DNA of 64,000 nucleotides from G963664835 sp963664835 (lineage in GTDB: Bacteria > Chloroflexota > UBA6077 > FW602-bin22 > JBCLEL01), in assembly GCA_963664835.2 (NCBI GenBank), contig CAXXUG010000022.1, positions 1 through 64,000 of the forward strand. The letters are read 5' to 3'. This document shows positions 45,308 through 53,986 of the stretch, in pieces (the stretch's first letter is position 1; each line of letters starts with the position of its first letter). The notes under the pieces were generated by a model that saw only the letters and a list, made by a program, of their open reading frames with translations, was not told where the DNA came from and searched no databases. Made by a program: the position numbers and the translations under genes.

Positions 45308-47194
45308 ATGATGCGAGGGGACACCATCCGGCTGACCATGGCGCAGGCACTTGTGAAGTATCTTCAGGTGCAGTACAGCGAGCGTGATGGGACCACCCGC
45401 CGGCTGATTCCCGGGATATTCGGAATCTTCGGGCACGGGAACGTAGCCGGACTGGGACAAGCCCTGATCGAGTATGGGCAAGACCTTCCGTACTTTCAAC
45501 CGTGCAACGAGCAATCGATGGTCCACACCGCCATCGGGTTTGCCAAAGCGAACCACCGGCTATCGACGTTGGCGTGCACGTCTTCCATTGGTCCCGGCGC
45601 AACCAACATGCTGTCCGGCGCTGCCACGGCCACGATCAATCGCCTGCCGGTGCTGCTGCTTCCGTCCGATTACTATGCTACCCGGCACCAGGGTCCGGTC
45701 CTCCAGCAGCTGGAGCACCCGGTTTCAGCGGACTTGAGCGTCAACGATTGTTTCCGGCCGATCAGTCGGTTCTTCGACCGCGTAAGTCGTCCCGAGCAGC
45801 TGTTGACGGCGTTGCCCGAGGCGATGCGAGTCCTGACCAGCCCGGTCGACTCAGGAGCCGTAACATTGGCGCTGCCCCAGGATGTTCAAGCCCACGCTCA
45901 TGACTATCCGACTCAGTTTTTCGAACCGCGCACCTGGCGAGTCGAACGCCGGCTGCCGGACCCACAACGAATCTCCGAAGCGGTGGCGCTGCTCAAGGCG
46001 GCAAATCGGCCATTTATTGTCGCCGGCGGCGGTGTCCACTACTCCCAGGCCTGCGACGAGCTTGCTGCCTTCTCGGAGGAGTTCGGAGTGCCGGTCGGGG
46101 AGACTCACGGCGGCAAGGGCGCTGTCCAAACCGGCTCGGACCTGTTGCTCGGAGGTGTCGGCGTCACCGGCACGCCCAGCGCGGCCAAGATCGCCAGCCA
46201 GGCGGACCTGGTGATCTCGATTGGAGCCCGCATGGGCGACTTCGCGACCGGTTCCAGATCGCTGTTCCAAAATGCCGAGGTCAAGTTCATTGGCATCAAC
46301 GTCGGCGACCAGGACGCACACAAGATGGGCGCGTTGCCGATCGTTGCGGACGCCCGTGAAGCTTTGAGCGTGTTGGCGGCGGCGGCTCGAGCGGCCGGCA
46401 TCAAGCCCGACGCCGCCTATGTCCGCGAGGTAATCTCGGCCAATACGGCCTGGGAAACGCAACTGAGCGAGGAAGTGTACCAGCAGGTGCCCGGCGAGGC
46501 TATGAGTCAGGGACAGCTTCTGGGTGTGCTGAATGAGGAGGCGAGAGACGGCGACGTCGTCGTAGCGGCGGCTGGCGGACCGCCGGGAGACGTTCACAAG
46601 GTATGGGACTGTGGTGGTGGGAGAGCCGCCCACATCGAGTTCGGCTACTCGTGCATGGGCTACGAGCTATCCGCCGGCCTGGGGGTCCGGATGACGCAGA
46701 CTGACGGCGAGGTCTTCGTGTTTATCGGCGACGGAACCTATCTGATGAACCCAATGGAGATCGTGACCGCCGTCCAGGAAGGTCTCAAGGTGACGGTGGT
46801 TGTTGCGGACAACCACGGCTACCAGGTCATTCGGCAACTCCAAATGGGGAGAGTCGGGCACAGCTTTGGCAATGAGTTCCGAGCGAGGGACGGAACGGTC
46901 AATCGGCTGGAGGGAGAGTACCTCTCAATCGACTTCGCCAAAAACGCCGAGAGTATGGGCGCTCGCGCCTGGCACGTCGAGACGCCGGAGGAGCTTCGCC
47001 ACGCGCTGCGCGAGGCGCGAGACGAGTCGAGACCCTGCGTCATAGTCGCGGAGATCGAGAAGCACCGGTACCTGCCGGCGGCCGGTGTCTGGTGGGACGT
47101 CGCCTCCGCGGAGGTTACCGGCGACTCAACTACTCGCGAGCTGCGGGCACAGTACGAGAAAGACCGCGACCTGCTCCAACGCCTGTACTACTAG
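45308..47194 (+). CDS. iolD: Thiamine-diphosphate enzyme, IolD-like (trihydroxycyclohexanedione hydrolase)
   Basis: The 628-residue protein matches IolD in the opening RLTMAQALVKYLQVQ, GIFGIFGHGNVAGLGQAL, PCNEQSMVHTAIGFAK with the ThDP-activating Glu, and the C-terminal ThDP-binding VFIGDGTYLMNPMEIVTAVQEG (GDG...N). IolD opens the ring of the inositol-derived dione. No other iol gene is near, so a related dione may be the actual substrate. ATG follows AAGGAG. Confidence 0.85.
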   Translation: MMRGDTIRLTMAQALVKYLQVQYSERDGTTRRLIPGIFGIFGHGNVAGLGQALIEYGQDLPYFQPCNEQSMVHTAIGFAKANHRLSTLACTSSIGPGATNMLSGAATATINRLPVLLLPSDYYATRHQGPVLQQLEHPVSADLSVNDCFRPISRFFDRVSRPEQLLTALPEAMRVLTSPVDSGAVTLALPQDVQAHAHDYPTQFFEPRTWRVERRLPDPQRISEAVALLKAANRPFIVAGGGVHYSQACDELAAFSEEFGVPVGETHGGKGAVQTGSDLLLGGVGVTGTPSAAKIASQADLVISIGARMGDFATGSRSLFQNAEVKFIGINVGDQDAHKMGALPIVADAREALSVLAAAARAAGIKPDAAYVREVISANTAWETQLSEEVYQQVPGEAMSQGQLLGVLNEEARDGDVVVAAAGGPPGDVHKVWDCGGGRAAHIEFGYSCMGYELSAGLGVRMTQTDGEVFVFIGDGTYLMNPMEIVTAVQEGLKVTVVVADNHGYQVIRQLQMGRVGHSFGNEFRARDGTVNRLEGEYLSIDFAKNAESMGARAWHVETPEELRHALREARDESRPCVIVAEIEKHRYLPAAGVWWDVASAEVTGDSTTRELRAQYEKDRDLLQRLYY

Positions 47195-47329
47195 ATCGAC
47201 CGGCGTATAGTTGAGTAGCGGACTAAATTGGCGTAGGTCACAATACCCTTTTTGAGTCCCCCAAATCCCAACTACACGCCCTTGTGTTAGCGGGACGATA
47301 TGGGCGGGCACGCTTTGAAGACAAAATTC

Positions 47330-47364
47330 AGGTCCCTGATTTCGCCGCTCGGCGAGAGGGACCT
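47330..47364 (+). promoter_or_regulatory. Leader hairpin before an unknown operon
   Basis: AGGTCCCT (47330-47337) pairs with AGGGACCT (47357-47364) and the interior TCGCC (47342-47346) with GGCGA (47351-47355). It ends 20 nt before the ATG at 47385, close to the ribosome site AAGGGA. It may gate translation or be an operator; there is no T-run. Confidence 0.45.
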
Positions 47365-47384
47365 TCGAAGGGACAGCTAACAAC

Positions 47385-48608
47385 ATGAATCGGTCGGCGA
47401 GCGGCAAGGCAGCCATCCGAAAGGCCGGCATTTCGTTCAACGTCGTCAAGAAGACTCCGAAGGCCCAGTCGAAGACCGCGATCGGAATCGACACCAACGT
47501 CGTGAAGTCGATCCGGTCGGCGTGGCGAGCTATTGAAGCCCAGTTCGACAGCCGGCCAGGTCGGTCGGTGCACATCGAAGACTTGCTGAAACGTGGTCTT
47601 GGGGCGAATGTCACGGGGGGCCGGCAGAGAGAATATTTGGCCGCGTTGCACAGTGAGTTGCTGTCACGGAAGAAGTTTCAGCCCGTCGCGGTGGAAACGA
47701 AGGGCGGTATTGGACTTCTCTGGAGACTTAGGTCCCAGGTTCCTTCGGCGCCCTCGGTCGGCCCGCCGGCCGCCGATCCTCGATACCACGGAGTAACGTT
47801 GACGCCTCACGCCGGCAGGGAGTTGGCAAACTTGCGCGAGACTATACGGGAGAACGATTCGGTCCGTCGGCCTGGTAGCTACGTTTGCGCACTTGACTAC
47901 CAACGACTGATGACCGGAACCCTTCCGATCCGCCGGCGCGACCGCAACTTCTTCCCGTCTAAGCCGAGTCCGGCCGAGATTATCCTGCAGCCCAACCGCG
48001 ACCTGGCCGGAGTGAAAGAGATTTCCGGTTGGATCGACGGCAAGTCGGCTTGCATCTACGGCTTGGCAAACCTCTTCCGGGAGTTGCCGATTGTTGTCGG
48101 CTCGCGGGTTGAGCTGGCGAGGCTGAGGCCGGAAGGCCACTACCGTCTCTCTGTAGATCTGGACGCGACGGACTCTCAGCCGCCTCTAGAGCTCGAGCAG
48201 CGTGCCGTGACCTCGTTTCGTGCTGTAGCCTGCGCATTGACAGCCGGCGGCACCTCGCTACCCTTCCGCCGATTGCATAGGCTCGCCAACCAACATCGGG
48301 CGATGCCTCCGGAGACGCTGGCAGCGGTTCTCAGCGATTGGCTCTGCTTCGCCTCGGTTGATCTTGCCGATGGTGTTACCGTCTGGCGGTTCGACCCTTC
48401 CCAACCATCGTCCGGCCGACGCAGCGTAAGAGCGGCCCGCTTTGCTTTCGAGCAAACACTGGACGATTTGGACCACCGGACCGACGCGTTGACCGAGTCG
48501 ATCGAGTCGATCTTCAAGCACACGCAGGTTCATCGCCAAGAGTTGGCAAGTATCTTGGCCGCCGGAGACCAAATCTCTCAGAGCGGCGGTCGGAACAGCC
48601 AAAGATGA
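47385..48608 (+). CDS. Uncharacterised protein, first gene of a two-gene operon
   Basis: I do not recognise this 407-residue protein. The N-terminal 30 residues are basic. IRSAWRAIEAQFDSRPGRSV and the following helices could form a winged-helix-like domain (residues 40-115). The centre is mixed alpha/beta (KSACIYGLANLFRELPIVVG, YRLSVDLDATDSQ), and the last 70 residues form a long helix. No catalytic motif, signal or membrane segment is seen. Its stop overlaps the start of a coiled-coil gene (ATGA), so the products probably act together. Confidence 0.7.
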   Translation: MNRSASGKAAIRKAGISFNVVKKTPKAQSKTAIGIDTNVVKSIRSAWRAIEAQFDSRPGRSVHIEDLLKRGLGANVTGGRQREYLAALHSELLSRKKFQPVAVETKGGIGLLWRLRSQVPSAPSVGPPAADPRYHGVTLTPHAGRELANLRETIRENDSVRRPGSYVCALDYQRLMTGTLPIRRRDRNFFPSKPSPAEIILQPNRDLAGVKEISGWIDGKSACIYGLANLFRELPIVVGSRVELARLRPEGHYRLSVDLDATDSQPPLELEQRAVTSFRAVACALTAGGTSLPFRRLHRLANQHRAMPPETLAAVLSDWLCFASVDLADGVTVWRFDPSQPSSGRRSVRAARFAFEQTLDDLDHRTDALTESIESIFKHTQVHRQELASILAAGDQISQSGGRNSQR

Positions 48609-49153
48609 GATTCAAGGATAGAGCAAGACGGGTAAAGGAGTTGGCCGCGCAAGTCGCGAGCAACGAAGCCCAGTTGGCCGCGCTGCGTGATCTGAACAAA
48701 GCCAATTCCCACCGGCTCAGCCAGCTCAACCGCGAGCTAAACAGTCAAAACTATAAGCGAGAAGTCCAGAGCGTTCTGGAGCAGAGGCTCGATCAAACCT
48801 TCGATGAGGTCTCCGATTTGACCGAGCAATTGCTCGATCGCAGCAATCGTCTCCTCGAGGTCGAAGCCGAACTGAAGTCGGCGCGCCGGCGGGTGACGAG
48901 CTTGGAATCGCAGTTGAGGCACCAGGTCCAACTGCGGCAGCGGCTGGAGATCGAAATAAGTGAGCAGGGGGCAGAATTCGCGAATGCCCTGAAGCGTGAA
49001 CGCCGCATAAGCGAGTCTGTCTCTGCGGTTCTCGACCTGCTTGCAAGTGGGGCCGGCGAGCCCGATGCCGGTACCGGCCAGGCAATCGCCGGCCGTGAAG
49101 AAGAGGTCATCGAGATGCTCGTTGCGGCCCTCGGCGAAAACCCGCCGGATTGA
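48605..49153 (+). CDS. Coiled-coil protein, second gene of the unknown operon
   Basis: The 182-residue protein is almost entirely heptad-rich helix: KELAAQVASNEAQLAALRDL, FDEVSDLTEQLLDRSNRLLE and RRVTSLESQLRHQVQLRQRL, ending in a Gly/Ala-rich and acidic tail. No membrane segment or enzyme motif is visible. It overlaps the upstream gene by four bases and is very probably a partner of its product, whose C-terminal helix could pair with it. Confidence 0.75.
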   Translation: MRFKDRARRVKELAAQVASNEAQLAALRDLNKANSHRLSQLNRELNSQNYKREVQSVLEQRLDQTFDEVSDLTEQLLDRSNRLLEVEAELKSARRRVTSLESQLRHQVQLRQRLEIEISEQGAEFANALKRERRISESVSAVLDLLASGAGEPDAGTGQAIAGREEEVIEMLVAALGENPPD

Positions 49154-49292
49154 TTGGGCGACAGCGTTCGACAGAGCAACGGCAACGCGGTTTGACCGGC
49201 ACACTTGCCTGTTCTAGCGGGAAGATCACCTCCCCGGATACGGTCTGGTGCTATGTTAATATGCTGCCGATTCGTTTAGAGGGGCCAATCTC

Positions 49293-50411
49293 ATGAAGAT
49301 CGAACAAGTGCGAACCGCCACGGTCGCTATACCCGTCAAGAGGCCGACAGCCATATCCACTCGAATGCTTAGAGTGCGGGAGTTTGTCCTGGTTTGGCTC
49401 GAGACCGATGCCGGCGTAGAAGGTGTCGGCTACACATACGTTGGGACGGTTGGCGGACGCGTGGTCCAGGCCTGCATAGACACCGTGCTGGCAGGAATCA
49501 TCGTCGGTCAGGACGCCCGTTACAGCGAGCGCATCTGGGAGCGGATGTTCAGGGAGAGCCTGCTGATAGGCCGGCGCGGCGCGATGTTGAGGGCGATCAG
49601 CGCGGTTGATTTGGCGCTCTGGGACGCCCGCGGCAAGCTCTACGGCGAGCCGCTCTACCGACTGCTTGGCGCCCATAGAGACGAAGTGCCGGCCTACGCC
49701 AGCGGCGGCTACTATCGCTCGGACGTCGATCCTCTCGAAGAAATCAGGGGTGAGATGGGCCGCTACGTCGAGCGCGGTTTTACGGATTTCAAGATCAAGG
49801 TCGGCGGCGCATCGATCGAAGAGGATACGGAGCGCGTTCGCGTTGCCCGGGACGTCATCGGCCCCACGGCCCGGCTCGCGCTGGACGCAAACAACGCATA
49901 CAACGACGTCGCTACCGCACGAAGGGCGGCCATGTCCTTCGCGCCCTACGACATCTGGTGGTTCGAAGAGCCAACCTACCCGGACTCGTTGCCAAATAGC
50001 GCGCAGGTGGCTGATTCGGTTCCCATGCCGGTCGCCACCGGTGAAATCGAGGCGACTCGTTGGGGATTTCGCGACATGATCAACGTCAAAGCGGCCCAGA
50101 TTCTCCAGCCTGACGCCGGCGTCCTGGGTGGAGTCAGTGAATGGATGAAGATCGCCCACCTTGCCGACGCCCATGACCTGCCGGTAGCGCCGCATTGGAA
50201 CGCCGATATGCACGTTCATCTCGTCGCAGCGGTCCCGAACGGCCTCACCGTCGAGTACTTCCATCTGGATGAAGATATCTACAACTTCGAAAGAATCGTG
50301 AATCCCGAAAATCGTTTAGTTGCCGAGAAGGGCAAGATAAAGGTCCCCGATCGCCCCGGCTTGGGAGTCGTCTTGAACTCGCAAGCGGTTGAGAGCTATA
50401 GAATCGGCTAG
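49293..50411 (+). CDS. Mandelate racemase/enolase superfamily enzyme
   Basis: The 372-residue protein has the MR-subgroup active site: Lys167 and Lys169 in FKIKVGG, metal ligands Asp198, Glu225 and Glu251, and the Asp274/His301 dyad (LQPDAG, APHWNADMH). Both acid-base lysines and the His are present, so racemisation or dehydration of a sugar acid is likely. The substrate is unknown. Such enzymes are greatly expanded in SAR202 Chloroflexota. ATG follows AGAGGGG. Confidence 0.9.
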   Translation: MKIEQVRTATVAIPVKRPTAISTRMLRVREFVLVWLETDAGVEGVGYTYVGTVGGRVVQACIDTVLAGIIVGQDARYSERIWERMFRESLLIGRRGAMLRAISAVDLALWDARGKLYGEPLYRLLGAHRDEVPAYASGGYYRSDVDPLEEIRGEMGRYVERGFTDFKIKVGGASIEEDTERVRVARDVIGPTARLALDANNAYNDVATARRAAMSFAPYDIWWFEEPTYPDSLPNSAQVADSVPMPVATGEIEATRWGFRDMINVKAAQILQPDAGVLGGVSEWMKIAHLADAHDLPVAPHWNADMHVHLVAAVPNGLTVEYFHLDEDIYNFERIVNPENRLVAEKGKIKVPDRPGLGVVLNSQAVESYRIG

Positions 50412-50462
50412 TTAGCACCTAATCTAGTCTCTATTGTTGAGGACTTCCGGAGAGTTTTCATA

Positions 50463-50737
50463 GGCCGACAAGCAGTTGGTCGAAACAAAATGATCCGCCA
50501 AGGCCATTTCGATAGCCCGCGAACCCCACGTCGTAATTGGTACGAAAACAGTGTTAGACAACCCAGAGAGTGCCAGCATATCACCGCTCCCGCACTCGCC
50601 AATCCGGCCCCCCATTCCGTCATTCCGGCGGAGGCCGGAATCCAGGAGGGGCGGGGTTGGGAAGCATTCGTTCCAACTAATTCTTACGCTCGGCCATGAG
50701 GAAGAGGCCAATGTAGGGCGGGGGCTTGTCCCCCGCC
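50463..50737. repeat. Dispersed repeat cluster (D, A and B elements)
   Basis: 50463-50549 matches 22429-22515 (start GGCCGACAAGCAGTTGGTCG). 50619-50661 is an A palindrome (ATTCCGGCGGAGGCCGGAAT). 50713-50737 is a B palindrome (GGCGGGGGCTTGTCCCCCGCC). The order D-A-B differs from the D-B-A order at 22.4 kb, so elements move singly. No gene lies in 50412-51118. Confidence 0.8.
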
Positions 50738-51035
50738 TGGGGCGGCCGGCGGTTCGTGAGATGCAGGCGTTGTGTTGGCCGGCCGGTGTTCGTCGCCGGC
50801 GCGTTGCGTTGGTTGGCGGGAAGTTTATCGCTGCTACGTCTCTGGATTTCCTAGTTGGTTTACCTCATGCGCTCCCCAATTGCGCCACATTGTCGGACGT
50901 GAGGAGGGTGAGAAATACATTGGCCCTCATTCGTACCCCTCGATACGCTAACCGCAAATGCTCCAGACGCACCGCAAACACCCTGAAACCCAATTAGTTG
51001 GAGCAGATGGGTTGGGAAGTGTAGTGCGTGTACGA

Positions 51036-51072
51036 CTGGGCACATGGGTAACACTTAGACCGAGCACATAGG
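51036..51072. repeat. Paired GGTAACACTT direct repeats
   Basis: GCACATGGGTAACACTT and GCACATAGGTAACACTT lie 22 bp apart. Such a doublet often forms the end of insertion sequences, and a truncated transposase follows at 51227, so this may be its surviving left end. Confidence 0.45.
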
Positions 51073-51118
51073 TAACACTTTTGTAGGGGTATGCACAACT
51101 CTGAGTTTTCATATCTTG

Positions 51119-51633
51119 GTGTGCCGGCGCAAGCCGGGATGGGTGATTGGTACGAAAATGGAAGCAACTCGTTGTTGATGGCCAGCATAAACGTCCTCAC
51201 TAACTGGCCAGCAAGAATGTCACATTATGGGGAATGTGACATTGAACCAGAGAGAGCAGGCAAGGCTTCAGGTACTCAACAGCTTACTGGCAGAGCACAT
51301 GACTCTGGACCAGGCGGTCGATTCAAGGCGTGGCTCGAACGACGGCGTAGCCAAACGCGAATGCCGAGGGGCCTGGACTCCAGTCCGCCTCAGGCGGACC
51401 GGAGTGACCCTGGAATGCTTGTGTTGTCATTCCGGCCCCCGATTTCACCAAGCAGTTCATCGAAGGCGCGGCTGGTAGGCCGATACGGGGCCGGCCCAGC
51501 ACTCCTCGCGCCTGCCCCCCATCCGTCATACCGGCCCTCGTTTCGTCATTCCGGCGAAGGCCGGAATCCAGAGGGGTGGGGAATGCAATTCCACCACAAA
51601 CCCATTGGTGACAACAGTCGTTAGAGAACCAAG
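51119..51633. repeat. Dispersed repeat cluster (C and A elements)
   Basis: 51119-51161 is a C element (CCGGCGCAAGCCGGGATG followed by ATTGGTACGAAAAT), as at 12041. 51383-51400 is a short palindrome (GTCCGCCT/AGGCGGAC type). 51545-51633 is an A element with the long tail ending GGTGACAACAGTCGTTAGA, as at 22689. These surround the transposase fragment. Confidence 0.75.
51227..51316 (+). pseudogene. N-terminal fragment of an IS transposase
   Basis: The frame reads MTLNQREQARLQVLNSLLAE then HMTLDQAV, the first helices of the helix-turn-helix of transposases related to IS481/ISNCY, and then loses similarity. The DDE core is absent. It is embedded in the repeat cluster between the enolase-superfamily gene and ccdA. 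Confidence 0.6.
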
Positions 51634-51679
51634 ACCTCTGTCAGCTAGTGCCGAGACTTGTAGCCACGGCCCGGTTGGG

Positions 51680-52408
51680 CTAGGCGATCTTGTCCAACAG
51701 CCCGCCGATAGTCAGCCAGTAGTAGACGATATACGTACCGGCGACAACCATGAAGCCGGCGCTCACCGGCTGGGCGTAGGGCAAGGCCTTCCGTATAGCG
51801 CCAACCACAACGCCCTTGAAGAGCGCGATCGCCAGGGTCAATACCAGAATGGAAAAGCCCATACCAAGGGCATAGAGAACGAACTGTCCCAACGCCGCGA
51901 ATATTCCGGCGACTGCCAGTCCGCTTCCCACCACCGACAAGAAGATAGGAAGGGTGCAGCTCAGCGAGGCGATACCGTAGCTGATACCGAATAGAAAGTA
52001 GCCGCGCGTGCCCACCTCGCCCGGTGTCCCGATACGGCCGGCCGCCTGCACCGCCAGCCCGCTGTAAAACTTTGCGCCGCTCGACAACCATGCACCAGTC
52101 AGTATCAAGAGGATGCCGATGGCCAGTCCCAGCCAAGGGAAGATATTCACCAGGAATCGACCTCCGCTGCCGAACAGGAGGCCTGTCACCCCGAAAAGTA
52201 CGACGAATCCAGCCGTCACAGTGGCTCCCACCAGCAGCGCCCTACCCAGACGCCGGACCGGCGTGGCAGTAGCTCCATCCTGTTCGTTGAAGCGTAGGTA
52301 GAGCCCCAGGTAGGCCGGCAGCATTGCGAACCCGCATGGGTTGAACGTCGAGACCATTCCGGCGACGAAAGCGAACCCCAGAGGCAGGACCGAAAAGGTG
52401 CTGCCCAC
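51680..52408 (-). CDS. ccdA: CcdA-type cytochrome c biogenesis/thiol transporter
   Basis: The membrane protein of about 243 residues has GFAFVAGMVSTFNPCGFAMLPAYLGLYL and the second-repeat SLSCTLPIFLSVVGS; the Cys in each pair up as in DsbD/CcdA and pass electrons across the membrane. Six helices are visible. It sits at the end of an operon with a TlpA-like lipoprotein, its likely partner. The start is uncertain: I use GTG 52408; the open frame extends upstream in a frame overlapping the small gene before it. Confidence 0.87.
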   Translation of the reverse strand: MGSTFSVLPLGFAFVAGMVSTFNPCGFAMLPAYLGLYLRFNEQDGATATPVRRLGRALLVGATVTAGFVVLFGVTGLLFGSGGRFLVNIFPWLGLAIGILLILTGAWLSSGAKFYSGLAVQAAGRIGTPGEVGTRGYFLFGISYGIASLSCTLPIFLSVVGSGLAVAGIFAALGQFVLYALGMGFSILVLTLAIALFKGVVVGAIRKALPYAQPVSAGFMVVAGTYIVYYWLTIGGLLDKIA

Positions 52409-52449
52409 AAATGTAGAGGACGTACCTGAGAGGGTCTCGACGAATATGT

Positions 52450-52605
52450 TCAGGCCGCCGCTTCGCCGGTTTGGGATGTGAAGGCGGCCGCCAAGACCGC
52501 CAGAGCAACAGCCCCAACCGCCAACACAACCGGGAAAATGATGCCGCGCCACAGCTGAGAATCTGCCAAGAGTCCAACGCCGGCATTCTGTCCTTGTGTT
52601 GCCAA
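52450..52605 (-). CDS. Small single-pass membrane protein in the ccdA operon
   Basis: A 51-residue frame starts at TTG 52605 directly after AAGGAGGAGAGA, one of the best ribosome sites in the window. It reads ATQGQNAGVGLLADSQLW, then IIFPVVLAVGAVALAVLAAA, one membrane helix. The stop lies just before ccdA. Function is unknown; it may help assemble the thiol system. Confidence 0.65.
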   Translation of the reverse strand: MATQGQNAGVGLLADSQLWRGIIFPVVLAVGAVALAVLAAAFTSQTGEAAA

Positions 52606-52616
52606 TTCTCTCCTCC

Positions 52617-52853
52617 TTATACCCAGCGTAGTCGGATCGCCAGGGCAAAAAATACGAACGACACTGTCGCCAGAACAGCGGCCCAGTCCCAGTGCACCTG
52701 CCGGCCGAGAAGCGGATTGATCGTTGCGCTCAGGACCAACCCCGCTCCGACTAGCGCCGCCGCGATTAGCAGCGACAACCGCCACGCTCTCGGACTCGCC
52801 GGCGCCTCTGGGCTCACCCGCCGGCATGGAGTATCGAGGTCATCGCGGCTCAT
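52617..52853 (-). CDS. Small two-pass membrane protein in the ccdA operon
   Basis: The 78-residue protein has a polar N-terminus and two hydrophobic segments: LSLLIAAALVGAGLVLSATI and WAAVLATVSFVFFALAI. It lies between the TlpA-like gene (six bases) and the small gene downstream. No family is recognised. Confidence 0.65.
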   Translation of the reverse strand: MSRDDLDTPCRRVSPEAPASPRAWRLSLLIAAALVGAGLVLSATINPLLGRQVHWDWAAVLATVSFVFFALAIRLRWV

Positions 52854-52859
52854 CGTCGG

Positions 52860-53549
52860 CTACTCTCTCGACGCCTCCAGCAGCTCCTCCGCCAACTCGG
52901 TCAGCTTCTCCTTGGTGAGAATCCCGGTCCAGCTATTGAAGACCGTTCCATCCGGCATGATGAACAGCGTGGCCGGCATCCCGAACACCTCGTACTGCGC
53001 GATAACGGTAGCATCGGGAGTCGAGCCGACTGGATAGCTGATTCCCAACTCATCCAGCAGGGCTTTGCCATCCTCCGCCGAGCCCAGTCCCGTGTAAGTG
53101 CCGACGTCCAATCCGAAAAGCACTACTTCATTCTCGTATTCGGTTGCGAACTCGTCGAAATCCGGCATCTCCAAGCGGCAGGGCGGGCAGAGGCCGGCCC
53201 AAAAGTTCAGAATCACCGGCTTGCCCTGTCCGAACAGCTCCGAGAACTTGATCTCCTGTCCTCCCAGCACGTCCTGTCCCTGGTAGAGCTCGATTTGAAA
53301 ATCTACCGGCAGGTTAGAGGGAATCGCGGCGACCTGAGTCGCCTCCGATTCCGTAATTGCTGTCGGCACGGTCGTCGGAGTTGGTTCGGCAACTGTGGGA
53401 GTAGGCTCCGCTTCCGCCTTCACCGTGACGGCAATCGTTGGCGACGGCTCGGCCACGGTGGGGCTGTCGCAGGCAGCTAGCATCAGCGCTCCCAAGAGCG
53501 CGGCCGCGACAAGCGCGCCAACCCTAAGCAGCCTGAGTACCGGTTGCAT
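52860..53549 (-). CDS. TlpA/ResA-like thioredoxin lipoprotein
   Basis: From ATG 53549 the protein is 229 residues. VGALVAAALLGALMLAAC is a lipoprotein signal with an LAAC lipobox, followed by a Pro/Thr-rich linker with repeats of the EPTPTVAEPTPT type. The thioredoxin-like domain holds NFWAGLCPPCRLEMPDF with the CxxC of the ResA/TlpA type. It would reduce thiols outside the membrane with electrons from CcdA. The frame continues upstream to 53798, but that part lacks family likeness. Confidence 0.87.
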   Translation of the reverse strand: MQPVLRLLRVGALVAAALLGALMLAACDSPTVAEPSPTIAVTVKAEAEPTPTVAEPTPTTVPTAITESEATQVAAIPSNLPVDFQIELYQGQDVLGGQEIKFSELFGQGKPVILNFWAGLCPPCRLEMPDFDEFATEYENEVVLFGLDVGTYTGLGSAEDGKALLDELGISYPVGSTPDATVIAQYEVFGMPATLFIMPDGTVFNSWTGILTKEKLTELAEELLEASRE

Positions 53550-53986
53550 TTCTTGAAGTACGAGCTTGGATAGCCTCCCGGGTAACGGTTTATTTGACGG
53601 CGAGTGAGTTCTGTCTTTCAATTCAAACTCCCTGGTGCGACAATCCCCGGCAAACTCTGCCAACGATGGACTGCCGCCGGCATTTGTAGTCCACATTATT
53701 GCATCAACCTGGCCCAAAACGGATGTCTCCTTGTGTCGTCTGTGAAACAAAACTGCGGCTCGACAGGCTTTATTCCGATCCCTGGGTATCGGAGCCAATG
53801 GAGGCGCGCATTCGGGGACTGCGTGCGCAAGTAAAAGGAGGGTGGAGGTGAGCTTCAGGAGTCGATGACCGGACCTCTTGGCCGGCCGGTGGTTGATCTG
53901 GCAGAATTGGCATTGGTATCGAGCAAGCGAACTTGGATGGTCTCGACGATGCCCGAAGCTAAGGATAGATTCCCAGCGGAGATTAG
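53550..53986. other. Divergent intergenic region
   Basis: This region separates the TlpA operon from the GMC oxidoreductase. Apart from frame extensions without family similarity I see no gene, tRNA or repeat. Confidence 0.4.
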
